Source: Inonotus obliquus
Lineage: Eukaryota; Basidiomycota; Agaricomycetes; Hymenochaetales; Hymenochaetaceae
Length of the DNA: 64,000 nucleotides
NCBI GenBank assembly: GCA_032164295.1
Contig: JAJHTX010000001.1
Coordinates: 3,906,001 to 3,970,000 of the forward strand
Reading direction: 5' to 3'
Part shown: positions 54,651 to 64,000 of the stretch, in pieces
How the letters are laid out: the number at the start of each line of letters is the position of its first letter
Position numbering within the stretch: position 1 is the first letter of the stretch
Program-made: the position numbers and the translations under genes
The notes under the pieces: model-generated
Told to the model about the DNA's origin: nothing
The model's database searches: none
Seen by the model: the letters and a program-made list of their open reading frames with translations, nothing else

Positions 54651-55676
54651 ATGGCTCTACGAAGCTCACTTCAAAGTCCAGCATACACTTCAACAGCAGC
54701 ATCATCGAGCTCGCTCGTTACACCAACACTAAGCATACTCGCAGACCCTCCGGTCCGACAAGCAGATGCCGCAGCTCTTGACTACTTAGTAATTGAGATG
54801 GTGCACACGCTTCGAGCTTCTGCGAGTGTCGCAACCGAACGTATAAGATGCGTCGAACGCGAGATGCTTGAGGCCGGACTTGGACCTGCTCCCGCTCCAC
54901 CGGAGAGAACTACGCCTTTGAAAGAGAAGGAGAGGCTAAAGAAGGATGGTCGTGATTCTGTTGCGAGTTTGAGAACCAGGGTTAGTTCGTTAGTGGGGCA
55001 GGCACAAGCACAAGCAGCACAAGTAACGGAGGAGGATGATGAGGATGATGAGGCTCTAAAGTTACGGCTTGAAGCTATTGGGTTACATGTTGGGGCAAAC
55101 ATTGCTGAACGGTGCGCTCTGATCTTGCTATTCCCCCTCTTGCTAACAACAAATCTGACACTCACGCTTAGGTTATGTCGAGACCGACCACGATTTGCGG
55201 AGACGCTTGATGCTGTGAAGTTCGTGTGTAAGGACGTGTGGTCTACATGCTGGGACAAGCAGGTCGACAACCTACGGACAAACCACCGCGTATGTCAAGC
55301 CCTGATCCTGCCCGGTCAAGGTGTATCAAAACTGAGTTTTGCTCCTAGGGTGTCTATGTACTGCAAGACAATCAATTCAAGCCAATCACTCGCATATCAT
55401 CCTATGAGGGTGTAGCAGATGCGATTCGACGCGCGAGATTAGTGCGTATTCATGATTTTATGTGTGCCTGTCTGACCATGTCTAACTTTAATCAGTATGT
55501 CGCGATGCCAGCGGGAATCATCAAGGGTGCTCTCTTACGCATGGGGTACCAAGCGACGGTGGTCCCTGAAATTCAGCAATTGCCTCAATGTAAAGACAAT
55601 ACTTTCTCCTATCACCGGGCGTTCTGATTATTATTATTCTTCAGGTACCTTCCAAGTCAAGCTACCACGAAGTTAG
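54651..55676 (+). CDS. trs33: TRAPP complex subunit Trs33/TRAPPC6
   Basis: The start at 54651 is MALRSSLQSPAYTSTAASSS. The N-terminal half holds AALDYLVIEMVHTLRASASV and a long acidic insertion (TEEDDEDDEALKLRLEAIG). The conserved core is HVGANIAERLCRDRPRFAET (joined over an intron), FVCKDVWSTCWDKQVDNLRT and the family end YVAMPAGIIKGALLRMGYQA followed by LPQCTFQVKL. The last intron is placed so that CAAT|GTACC gives QCTF, with the stop at 55674-55676. TRAPP acts as a tether and Rab (Ypt1/Ypt6-pathway) exchange factor at the Golgi. It lies 158 bp downstream of GluRS and upstream of another Golgi gene, RGP1. Confidence 0.85.
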
Positions 55677-56357
55677 CTTTATTTCGTCTTACTTTGTCGC
55701 TAGCAGGTGCTTTGCTTGATGAAGAAACACGTTTCGTGGTAAAGGCTTTCACAAATATAGGATTCACTTTGCTGTCGAGATTTACACCTTTCCTACGACT
55801 GGCCTGCGGAATCCTTGTCTTCCGCTCCAAAACGTGGGCATCCGGTATCTGGTGGGATAATGCGACACTATATGGGAACCAGACGCTTGATACTGCTGTT
55901 CTTCGTAAAACTGAAACGATCCAACGGGCGAGATCTGAACCTTGGTTGGATTTTCCATGAATACATTTTTCCAGCAGATGAAATAGACTGATTTTTTCAA
56001 AATCAACTTGAATTTCGCCGCCAAACTCCATGAGGCACGTGATGAATATTAGTCACGGGACTTTCTCCCAAGAATGTGTGCCTGAGAAGTATCCGTGTCA
56101 TAACGTTCACAACGATCATGTACTCTGTTCTCAAGCAATCCCCACCTTCCACTACGACAGGGCTGCTGCCTTGAGGAAACAACTAGATAGCCGAAGCACA
56201 AAGCTAGGAATCCCTAAAGTCTCTGAGGAACCTCCTTTGTCTGGTTCGTATGATTTACCAAAGGTGAAGCATCCAGTGGAACTAACCCGCCACCGCTTGA
56301 ATGCGTGCTTTGAAGTAGAACGCGTCGTACAACAACCATCCTCAGGGACGAGAAAAT
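55677..56357. other. Intergenic between Trs33 and Rgp1
   Basis: About 680 bp. Open frames occur on both strands (55694-55960 plus, 55657-56031 minus), but neither resembles a known protein and the minus one overlaps the Trs33 last exon. I treat them as chance. Confidence 0.4.
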
Positions 56358-59300
56358 ATGAACGCTGATTCTGGAGTGCGCGTTACTGTGGTCCCTACGC
56401 AATCTGCTTTCTTCGCTGGCGAGCCATTCTCGATTGCTGTCACCTTTACAAATACGCACAGTCCGACTGCCTCATCAAAACGGACAGTTTCTCACTCTCA
56501 CAAGCGTGCAGTTCACTCCATTAGCTCTGCACCCTTAGCGCGTCCTCCCACTTCTCCCGTAACTCCAAGGACGGTCGTTCCTCCAATCGTACCTCCGCTC
56601 CGAGGTGTACCCAAAATCAAGAAAAAACATGAACGCAAGGGAATTATTGGCGTCACCGGTAGAACTGAAGGAGCTGTTAAAGATATTGCTTCTCGAGCTA
56701 TTGATAGTAGAAAGGGGAAATCATTTTCAACAACGCTATCGCCTCAGGATATCGCTACCGCACTGTCATCGTCCTCCAGTACACCAGCTCTTCGGGACGG
56801 GACATTACCTGCGAACCACCCGCATGCACGAAAGCTTTCCGTGCAAGATGTTCAACTTGAAACCCAGCTTCAAGTGAAGGAGTTATCTTCTCCGGCGCTT
56901 GGGCCTTCAGGCTCTGGCTCCGCATCAACATCGGCTTTCTCACTTTCGCTGGATACAATATCCGAAAATAATACTGACTCACATCAGTACCCACCAAAAC
57001 CTCGACCTTCAAACTTGGGTCTTGGACTAGGTCCGCCTCCTCTTGGCCCAGGGGGGCTCAAACCTCCTCACACCACCTACCCCACCGCTTTCGCGCACCC
57101 TGGCAGTGAGCTGGTGTTGTACGCTTACGCGCAACTGGCAGGCACGGTTACCCTTGGCGGAGAAATCGGGCAGGGAGAAAGTCGTCTGCAGATGCAGGCA
57201 CTTAATGCTGTGCGATTTGCGCTGCAGAAGAAGCAGGCGATTGGAGGAGGGCGGATGGATATTTCATCCACCCTCGACAGTCGAATGGTGGACACGCATC
57301 AGAGGCGTAGCCGTGGTCACAGTAGAGCAACGTCACTCTCTTCCAGCCTTATGTCATTCTTGTCGCCTCCCGTGCCGACTCAACCGTGGTCGCCAGGCCA
57401 TAAAGCTCGGCCACCCTCACTCATCGGATCCCTCATTTCTTCTAGTGTATCATCACCCGCCGCCATCGGCTCCGCAGGATCTTCAAGCATAGGAACGGAT
57501 ACTATTGAAGAAATACCTCCAGACACGCCGCTCCCCGTCTTCGAAGCTCAGCCCGCCATGCTAGCAGTTGACCTAGTCCTTTCTCCTGGGGAGAGTCGTA
57601 CATGTCAGCTTTCTTATATACTGATTTCTTTAGGGGCAATATCCTGACTATGAGAACTTTAGATACTTATTTTCTACCGCTGCCTTCCAACTTGCCCCCC
57701 ACTTACCGTGGACGAGGTATCAAATTTGCGTACCATCTGTCTGTCGGGGTATGTCGTGCTACTCCGGGTCCTTCTCCATCATTATCAAGTGGCAAAGGAA
57801 GTACAAGTCAAGTGATGCGAGTCCCAATACGTGTCTACAACCATGTCGACGTGTCTGGCCTGCAGGTAGCATATGACCTACTCTGGCCGGTCCTCTATCC
57901 TCCAAGCAAGAGTCAGAGTGCTCAGGTGCGGGAGACTTCCTCAAAAAAACTATCTGAAAAGCGAGAAAGCGGACTTGGCCATTCTCCTCTGCCAATTCGG
58001 GTTCCCAGTCAAATAGCTTCGCCTCAACCAGATATTGATCCTGCCTCAGAATTGCGTGACTACGCGCGGCGCTTACTAAATGCATTACCTGATTCATCCG
58101 GGGATGTACCCAGGCTTCCTATTGAGATTGATGCGCTTTCACCGACGGCCGAAGCGGAGCGCGAACTCTGTGGTAAAGGTGGCGGTGAACTGACAGGATG
58201 TCGAGAGGCTGTGGAAATTCTGACAAGAAATATGCGGAAAGGTGCCCTGGTTCTCTTGCCCCCAGTTGCGGTTGGCTGACTGTATCATTAAAGTCTCATA
58301 CGATGTGAACAAGGATGGGGTCAAGGTTGCAGTACTTACGTTCACAAAGTCCGCTTATCGTCTTGGTGAGACGGTCATTGGTACTGTCGAATTAAACGAG
58401 ATTTCTTCAAGGGCGCGAGTTCTGAAGGTGATCTCCCATTTACGCTATCCCTTATCTTATGCTGAGACCATATTGTTTATACAAATAGCTTTCAGCAATG
58501 CTTGAAGCTCACGAGACGCTTCCTTCCTCACTAAATCCCGCCTCCCAAGCTCCAAAGAAACTCCGAAAGCTACATGCCGAATATCATACATCACTGACAC
58601 TGTCGACTTTACGGACAGCTTTTGCGCTCGATATCCCATCTGATGCTACACCTGCCTTCCAATACGACTGTGCCCCGCCTTTCTCGTCTTCCTCCATTAT
58701 TCCATCATCCAAGGGGATGGTAGGGCTTGGTCTAGGGGACAGAGAAAGCGATGGAATTCCCGGTGGTCTGACATGGACAGTACGCCTTTGTCTCCTCGTC
58801 GGTGTCACGAATAAGTACGCGCGGAAGGGCATAGAAGGAGCACGTGTAAAAGGTCTTCTACGAGACGGTCCTCAGGGCGAATGGGGGACGGCATGGCGTG
58901 CGACACGTGGCATCGCGCCGTTACAGAACATTGATTCCAGGGCTGCGACGCGTGCTCAACAGCGTGAGGAACTTGCTGCCGCCGGTAGCATAAGAAGTGG
59001 TACCAATAATGGCGCGCAACAGGAAGGTCAACAGCAGAGAGGATGGGCATCATACTTTCTCTCTGGGTTGCTCACACCAGGTGAACGGGAGTATCACGAC
59101 GGGGACGAAGACATCTCCTCTTCCGCATCTTCTTCTCCTTCTGTATCCAGGCCATCTTCACCTCGTTTGAGTGGCTTGCGTCGTGTGGGTGAGCTCGAGT
59201 CGACGCGTACCACACAAAGCGCTGCGGATGTCGATCTTGATCTTGGAGGCGGAGATGAGGGATGGAGCGAGTTGCGCGCGGAAACGGTTGAGTGCGAGGT

Positions 59301-59364
59301 TCCCATTCGCGTCTGGCCGGGAAATACGGCGTTCAGACCTATGGAAGTTGTTTTTGATGTGTGA
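56358..59364 (+). CDS. rgp1: Rgp1-family protein (Ric1-Rgp1 Rab GEF subunit)
   Basis: The start at 56358 gives MNADSGVRVTVVPTQSAFFA, then GEPFSIAVTFTNTHSP, an arrestin-like beta-strand opening typical of Rgp1. A long Ser/Pro-rich disordered region follows, then SELVLYAYAQLAGTVTL, LAVDLVLSPGESHTYFLPLP (over an intron ending at TTTAG before ATACTTATT), PPTYRGRGIKFAYHLSVGV and MRVPIRVYNHVDVSGLQVAY. Further blocks are VSYDVNKDGVKVAVLTFTKS, YRLGETVIGTVELN, LHAEYHTSLTLSTLRTAFAL and LTWTVRLCLLVGV. It ends VECEVPIRVWPGNTAFRPME. With Ric1 this protein activates Ypt6/Rab6 at the Golgi. It looks intact and follows a TRAPP subunit gene on the same strand. Confidence 0.87.
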
Positions 59365-60854
59365 GTGATGGAAGGGTTTTGGTTATGCTTGATTCAATTG
59401 GAACTCAATGCCACAACGTAAGTCGATCCAAGCTGCCTTGTCTATGCTTGCTTCCTGAACTGAGAGTTTTTTTTGGTAAGGCATATCTGATCGTATGTGT
59501 TCCAACGTAGTGCACGGGCTCACAGAAGGATGCACAAGACCCTGTGACTGCGATAACTGGTCGACTTGCCGCTTTTTATCATGGACATACTTCAGTGGTC
59601 CGATTTTGTCAAGCTCAGATGCTCATGTGGTTCGTCTCATTGGCGCAGCGTTGCTTATATCCACGGAACTGCATGCGATCAATGCAGACCTCCAGCATCC
59701 GAGTATATGCGGAGGAATTCGAAGATTAGACGGCTTTTCAATAGCTTCCTCGCATCTAGATGCCCGTTTCTGTGGTTCTATCATTATGCATAAGCATTGT
59801 GCATTTCAATGATATGTTCTGGGCAATAGCCAGTGAATGACAACGATGTATTGAATCAATAATCTGTCGGCGGAGTTGGGCCCGTAGCTGAATCTTGGGT
59901 GTAAGACCGTCAGGAGGACAAAGTCCGGGGGAAAGGCGAGACGGACATTGGAAGGATGGCCGGGTTGAGAGTTGTTCATTGCGTCTGCACTGCTGTACTC
60001 GTGTCCGTATCGATGCATACAGCTACTCAAGCATAATTCAATCCTGGGAAAGATAATTCGATTAGAAGATGAGCTTTCGAAAGCCAACGGAACTTCGTCA
60101 ATGCGCTCAGACTACATAGTTCTGGATCTATCTATCTAGTTCGAGCCTAATTAAAAGACTGTGGACCTTGCCGCACATAATCGTGTAGAGGCTGTTGAGA
60201 GCTGCCTTTCAGGTGCAACGAATACACGAAGTTACGGGAACTCTCCAGAGGACACCTCCAATATGTTCCCCAGTCAGGGATGCTAGCATCCCACCCGGCC
60301 ACACCCTGATTCCACCTTCACCTCGGCTTCGCAGTACGTCCGACTCGAAGTTACTTGGGATCTTGGACTATCGTGGATCACGGCTCCCAGGAGGCTCTAC
60401 AATGGCCCGGAGCGTTTTAGATGAAACGATCCCTTTACTCAGGCTGCCCTATCAAGTCGTCAACGCTCAGACCTGGGCTTACAGGAACGGTCCTTCAAAC
60501 ATTAAGCATTCAAAGCTGAAAGTGGGATAAATTCGCGAACAAACTTTCCCGTCGTTTCGAACTGCAAGGTTTGTCAAAGGAAACTTGTGTATACGGCGGA
60601 CATATACATACATACGTTCGGGATTTCAGTACTCTTAGTGCTTCTGACTCGGCGACTAGCAGACATGCCACCTTATGTATGCGTTTGTTTATGTTTGGTG
60701 AAGACTGTTACGTAATCCCTACCATTAGTAATCAATCTCCTGGTGGCATGTCTCACTCTCAGACTCAGACTCATACACCGACTCCTAGCCTAGGGACTCG
60801 AACTCAAAGTAAATACCTCTCGTGAAACAATCTCATATATATCATTCTTTCACA
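59365..60854. other. Intergenic, about 1.5 kb, no gene recognised
   Basis: Frames at 59495-59812 and 60195-60530 (plus) have no known domain. Near 60750-60800 there is a run of GACTC/CAGACT-rich sequence just before the F-box-like gene. Confidence 0.4.
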
Positions 60855-62099
60855 ATGAGGCTGCCACTCGAAGTCGTCATACGAATCATCCAGGACGCGT
60901 GCGTTGACGACTTTGGCAAGACAGCCCGGCGCATTGGCCTTGTCTCAAAGACCTTGCGGACAATCACAGAGCCCCTCGAGCTGAGAGCTGTTATAATCAT
61001 CGGTATCAAGCAGCTCGAGGGCTTTACTACGAAGTTGAAGAACGTCAGAGCACGGACGAGTGGGGCTGGGGAAGGCACGGCTAGAAAAGTCGAAGTGCAA
61101 CATTTGTTTCTCAGCGAGATTACCGAACGAGACGCTCTGGACTTGGAAGTACCCGGCGACGTGCCCATTGGGGGCGAGATGATGTCCGCAGCAAGACTGA
61201 AGGGAATGAATGGGTTGATATGCAACTACGTTGGATTCATCGATGATTGGGGGACATTACGCAAGCCTTACTGCACAGATTCTAACAGATTCTGGAGTCT
61301 CGCAACTGACCTCTTGAAGACCACTGGTCCTACCCTCAAGTCGCTTTCGGTGCTTACCTGCGACTGCTGGTTCGAGGACAGGCGTGCAGACAGGAAGGAA
61401 GATAGAGAGGTGGATTACCGTAGGCTTTTGGGCTGTCTTTCCGGCATGTCATTTCCGAATCTCATCTACCTTGCGGTCGAACATGATGCACAAGAGGAGA
61501 TTTATGCACTCGAAGATGAGGAGTCACGCTTCCGGCCCATAAATGCTCCGCGTCTCCGTAGTCTCCACATTAGATCAACGAAGCTTAATCTCTGGACTCC
61601 CAAGAACGACGGCGACGGCGACGACACGACGGGCTTCAAACACCCTCTTCTCAGGACACTTCCTGCCGAGCTTGTCGATTTAACCATTACCGGAAGAAGC
61701 GCCGTAGTTGATTTCATGAAGGGTATGTACGGATACAAATGGCGCGAGCACGAAGGTGAACTGACCCTGCCCGGGAAACTTCAATCGGTCGTACTACGCG
61801 AAGACTTTCTGCCTGATCCACGCATGATGGTTCCACCTTGGAACAGATTTTACACAGAATGCGAGCCTTTCATGGATGAATTGCACAAAGTCATCAAAGA
61901 TGTTGAGAAATATCATATCGACGGATTGGAGATGCGCCTCCCTTACTGGTCTCACATCCCCGATAGATTGAGCGTTCAACGTCACGGGGTGTTCTTCAAG
62001 CCTTATTGGACTCTCTTTCCGGCAGAGGAACAAAAGCACTTCGAGGCGCTGCTAACGGAATTCAAGAAGGAGGTTCAAAAATACCACACCAAGAGTTGA
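60855..62099 (+). CDS. F-box-like / leucine-rich family protein (right cluster, plus)
   Basis: A single exon with ATG at 60855, MRLPLEVVIRIIQDACVDDF, then GKTARRIGLVSKTLRTITEP. This is the same F-box-like head as 9663-10712, followed by long leucine-rich sequence (FPNLIYLAVEHDAQEE, APRLRSLHIRSTKLN, LPAELVDLTITGRS, LPGKLQSVVLREDF). The C-terminus differs from the left cluster, with LPYWSHIPDRLSVQRHGVFF and LLTEFKKEVQKYHTKS. It is about 65 residues longer. It is open throughout, so probably functional. Adaptor function in an SCF ligase is inferred only from the head. Confidence 0.75.
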   Translation: MRLPLEVVIRIIQDACVDDFGKTARRIGLVSKTLRTITEPLELRAVIIIGIKQLEGFTTKLKNVRARTSGAGEGTARKVEVQHLFLSEITERDALDLEVPGDVPIGGEMMSAARLKGMNGLICNYVGFIDDWGTLRKPYCTDSNRFWSLATDLLKTTGPTLKSLSVLTCDCWFEDRRADRKEDREVDYRRLLGCLSGMSFPNLIYLAVEHDAQEEIYALEDEESRFRPINAPRLRSLHIRSTKLNLWTPKNDGDGDDTTGFKHPLLRTLPAELVDLTITGRSAVVDFMKGMYGYKWREHEGELTLPGKLQSVVLREDFLPDPRMMVPPWNRFYTECEPFMDELHKVIKDVEKYHIDGLEMRLPYWSHIPDRLSVQRHGVFFKPYWTLFPAEEQKHFEALLTEFKKEVQKYHTKS

Positions 62100-62639
62100 T
62101 TGAACAATGGACACTCGCGGAAGAACAGAACCACTTGTTTGCGGAATGTTTTTCTTCCTTGATTAGTCGGTTTTGGGGACCATGAGGAAGGCTAGGAAGG
62201 CTAGTGCCGCGGTTGTCACTTCGGGTTCCCAATTTTCACAGAATTCACTTCCTATTCGATGGCCTGTCATTCATCCTATTCACCCAATTACTATTCGTCG
62301 CCTTGTACATTTAGATTCGCGAGGGGGCTGTGATAAGATTGTCATTCAGACTGAGAAAACTACAATGCAGAGTGGCATCAGCTTCGTAGTTAACATGTAA
62401 TAGTTTCAGACCTTGCCGAATGAAGTTTGGCAATGCAAGCAGAAACGCAGGAGGCTCATTATGTGTAATAAAACTTTGTGGGAACTTTCGTGCCCTTCAG
62501 CTTTCTGCTAAATGGAGTTGTAAATGACAAGACCAGAAAAAAATCAATGTCCGCGCCGATGTCTCCAGTACCAGCGTGCGATCCTCTGTGAGCTCGCTTT
62601 GCTCGACCTCTTCTCAGCTTCTCTCGACCTCTGATCTCT
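62100..62639. other. Convergent spacer in the right F-box cluster
   Basis: No gene is recognised. It contains the 3' ends of the plus-strand gene and of the minus-strand remnants. Confidence 0.4.
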
Positions 62640-62791
62640 ACGGGTAATTTCTACCGTCACAGTGAAACCAACGGACCTCAACTCGAGAGCCTCCGCGATC
62701 ACCCGCAAGTTTTGAGACAATGCCAATACTTCAAGCTGTCTTGCCAAGATAGTCGACGGACGCATCCTCGATTATTTGAACGACGGTCATG
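62640..62791 (-). pseudogene. F-box-like head fragment (minus strand)
   Basis: From ATG at 62791 it reads MTVVQIIEDASVDYLGKTA, then TGA where the family has Arg, then SIGIVSK and, after a frame shift, NLRVIAEALELRSVGFTV. This equals the first 60 or so residues of the neighbouring F-box genes. Nothing of the leucine-rich body remains. Confidence 0.75.
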
Positions 62792-62796
62792 AAGGA

Positions 62797-63945
62797 CTAA
62801 AAAATAGCGGAGGTACTTCGATGAGTGGTGATTTGGAATTGAACGAATGACGGGTTGCGACAAAATCTCAGACTGCTCAAGTCAGTAGAACTAAGTGCCC
62901 AACTGCTGACGTCCAATAGGCCAATTCGTTGACTAGAAATGATTGGAATGTTAGGCAGGCTACTAGGATCAGATAAGGAACATACCACTCCCTGACATTG
63001 ATATCCCGTCATTCTCTTCAATCTATCTTCATCGCCACTCAAATGTTTACATTCCTCGTCCAGTAATTTGGATACGCGTGCCAGTACTTCGGCGGTACCG
63101 AGGGGCTCGTTATGTGTCAGAGTAGCAAACAAATCGATCAGGTCACGCCTTTCGATGCATATTCCCCGATGAATGGCGGCATTTGAAGTGTTGCACCAGA
63201 CTGAGTACGGAACCCAGATAGTGAGACTCTGTAATGAACGCGTGGAAGGATCTGATGAATCTGATTTCGGGACTCTAAGGCATCCGGATCCGGCTGATGC
63301 ATCAAACGCCAGCTTTATGAATTCAATGTTCTCAAAGACACGCACTCCGGGGGGACGTTGGAGGTAAACTCGAGCGGAGGTGAGAAGTAGCTGAGTCCAT
63401 GGTGGGACAAGTAATGAAAGAGTTTTGAGAGTAGGACTAGCGTTCTTGATGAGTACAGTACTCAATCGCCAAAACTCTCCACTCTTCTTGATGTAGGACT
63501 TTACCGTTCGCTCCCCGGCCCACGTATGCCAAAACGATTTTCTATAGGACCACCGTGATCGTCGAAGAAATGTCGCATGATGTTCGTCCAATTCACTGAT
63601 TAAAAGGTGTCGAATTGCGACTTCCGTCCTTCCGGTCGACCAGATTCTTTGCATCTTCAAATGTAAACGTTTAAGCCGCTTCAAGCCGCATACCGTGATG
63701 CTACGAAGTTCCACGGGTTCTGCGATTGCCCTCAGGTGCTTTGATACGAGGCCGATATTCCGAGCAGTCTTTCCAAAGTCATCTATGCAAGCGTATTCGA
63801 CGATAAGAGTGAGGAGTTCGTAAGGAAGAGTTTCAAGTAGCGAAGATTGTCGAGCGACTACGTCTCCGGTTGTTGATTCAGTGAATTGATCTGAGTGTTG
63901 AATGGATGGTAAGCTGGGTCGCTTGAAAATGTGTATACTACCCAA
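62797..63945 (-). CDS. F-box-like family protein (right cluster, minus; start uncertain)
   Basis: The open frame contains LETLPYELLTLIVEYACIDD, then FGKTARNIGLVSKHLRAIAE, the clearest F-box-like head in the window. VAIRHLLISELDEHHATFL, LIKNASPTLKTLSLLVPPW and RSLQSLTIWVP follow. The frame at 63945 begins with TTG, not ATG; an ATG near 63967 is in another frame. A spliced first exon or a start beyond the window is therefore likely. The end at 62797 follows a possible intron after QCQGVV, so the C-terminal 60 residues are doubtful. It is adjacent to the head fragment at 62640-62791 on the same strand and convergent with the gene at 60855. Confidence 0.6.
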   Translation of the reverse strand: MGSIHIFKRPSLPSIQHSDQFTESTTGDVVARQSSLLETLPYELLTLIVEYACIDDFGKTARNIGLVSKHLRAIAEPVELRSITVCGLKRLKRLHLKMQRIWSTGRTEVAIRHLLISELDEHHATFLRRSRWSYRKSFWHTWAGERTVKSYIKKSGEFWRLSTVLIKNASPTLKTLSLLVPPWTQLLLTSARVYLQRPPGVRVFENIEFIKLAFDASAGSGCLRVPKSDSSDPSTRSLQSLTIWVPYSVWCNTSNAAIHRGICIERRDLIDLFATLTHNEPLGTAEVLARVSKLLDEECKHLSGDEDRLKRMTGYQCQGVVCSLSDPSSLPNIPIISSQRIGLLDVSSWALSSTDLSSLRFCRNPSFVQFQITTHRSTSAIF

Positions 63946-64000
63946 GAGCCGACCAAGCCTCGTCCCATTTCTATCTGCTAGACGTAGATGCGTTGGTTTT

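Noticed and set aside
55657..56031. Minus-strand frame of 124 codons after Trs33
   Set aside because: It overlaps the last Trs33 exon antisense and resembles no known protein.
60780..60810. GGGACTCGAAC as a tRNA T-arm
   Set aside because: Stem bases do not pair and no acceptor or anticodon arm surrounds it. I found no other convincing tRNA gene by eye.

Overview
The window looks like nuclear DNA of a basidiomycete fungus, most likely an Agaricomycete. Genes are close together and mostly split by introns of about 45-90 nt with GT..AG ends. Housekeeping orthologues are recognisable on both strands: an Rtf2-family protein, a GPALPP/DUF3752 protein, COP9 signalosome subunit 7, the F1-ATPase chaperone ATP11, an organellar-type glutamyl-tRNA synthetase, the TRAPP subunit Trs33 and the Golgi GEF subunit Rgp1. 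Between them lie lineage-specific families: F-box-like proteins, type-B carboxylesterases and a protease-like protein.

Layout. 0.5-7.1 kb: RTF2, a dead GPALPP fragment carrying a 672-bp hAT-type MITE, a trypsin-like protease homologue and the intact GPALPP gene. 7.4-24.6 kb: a tandem duplication zone. Its repeated unit is [GPALPP, minus]-[F-box-like, plus]-[carboxylesterase, minus]. Each of three units kept a different gene: GPALPP in unit 1, the F-box gene in unit 2, the esterase in unit 3. The unit 3 F-box copy is split by about 2.8 kb that includes an HMG-box gene. Two more esterases follow in tandem. 26.6-30.6 kb: CSN7, ATP11 and a short-chain dehydrogenase, the last two divergent. 31.1-45.7 kb: a fourth intact esterase with a GC-AG first intron, a ricin-B-like (beta-trefoil) candidate, two charged disordered proteins, a dispersed repeat and esterase fossils. 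45.9-51.5 kb: a cytochrome P450 next to a flavin monooxygenase, a possible small oxidative-metabolism pair. 52.3-59.4 kb: GluRS, Trs33 and Rgp1 in tandem. 60.8-63.9 kb: a second F-box-like cluster in inverted arrangement.

The main story is birth and death of genes by segmental duplication. I see no CRISPR array, rRNA gene, confident tRNA gene, autonomous transposon or viral gene. Exon boundaries were read by eye from splice consensus and family similarity, without alignment software, so start sites and small exons are the least certain part.
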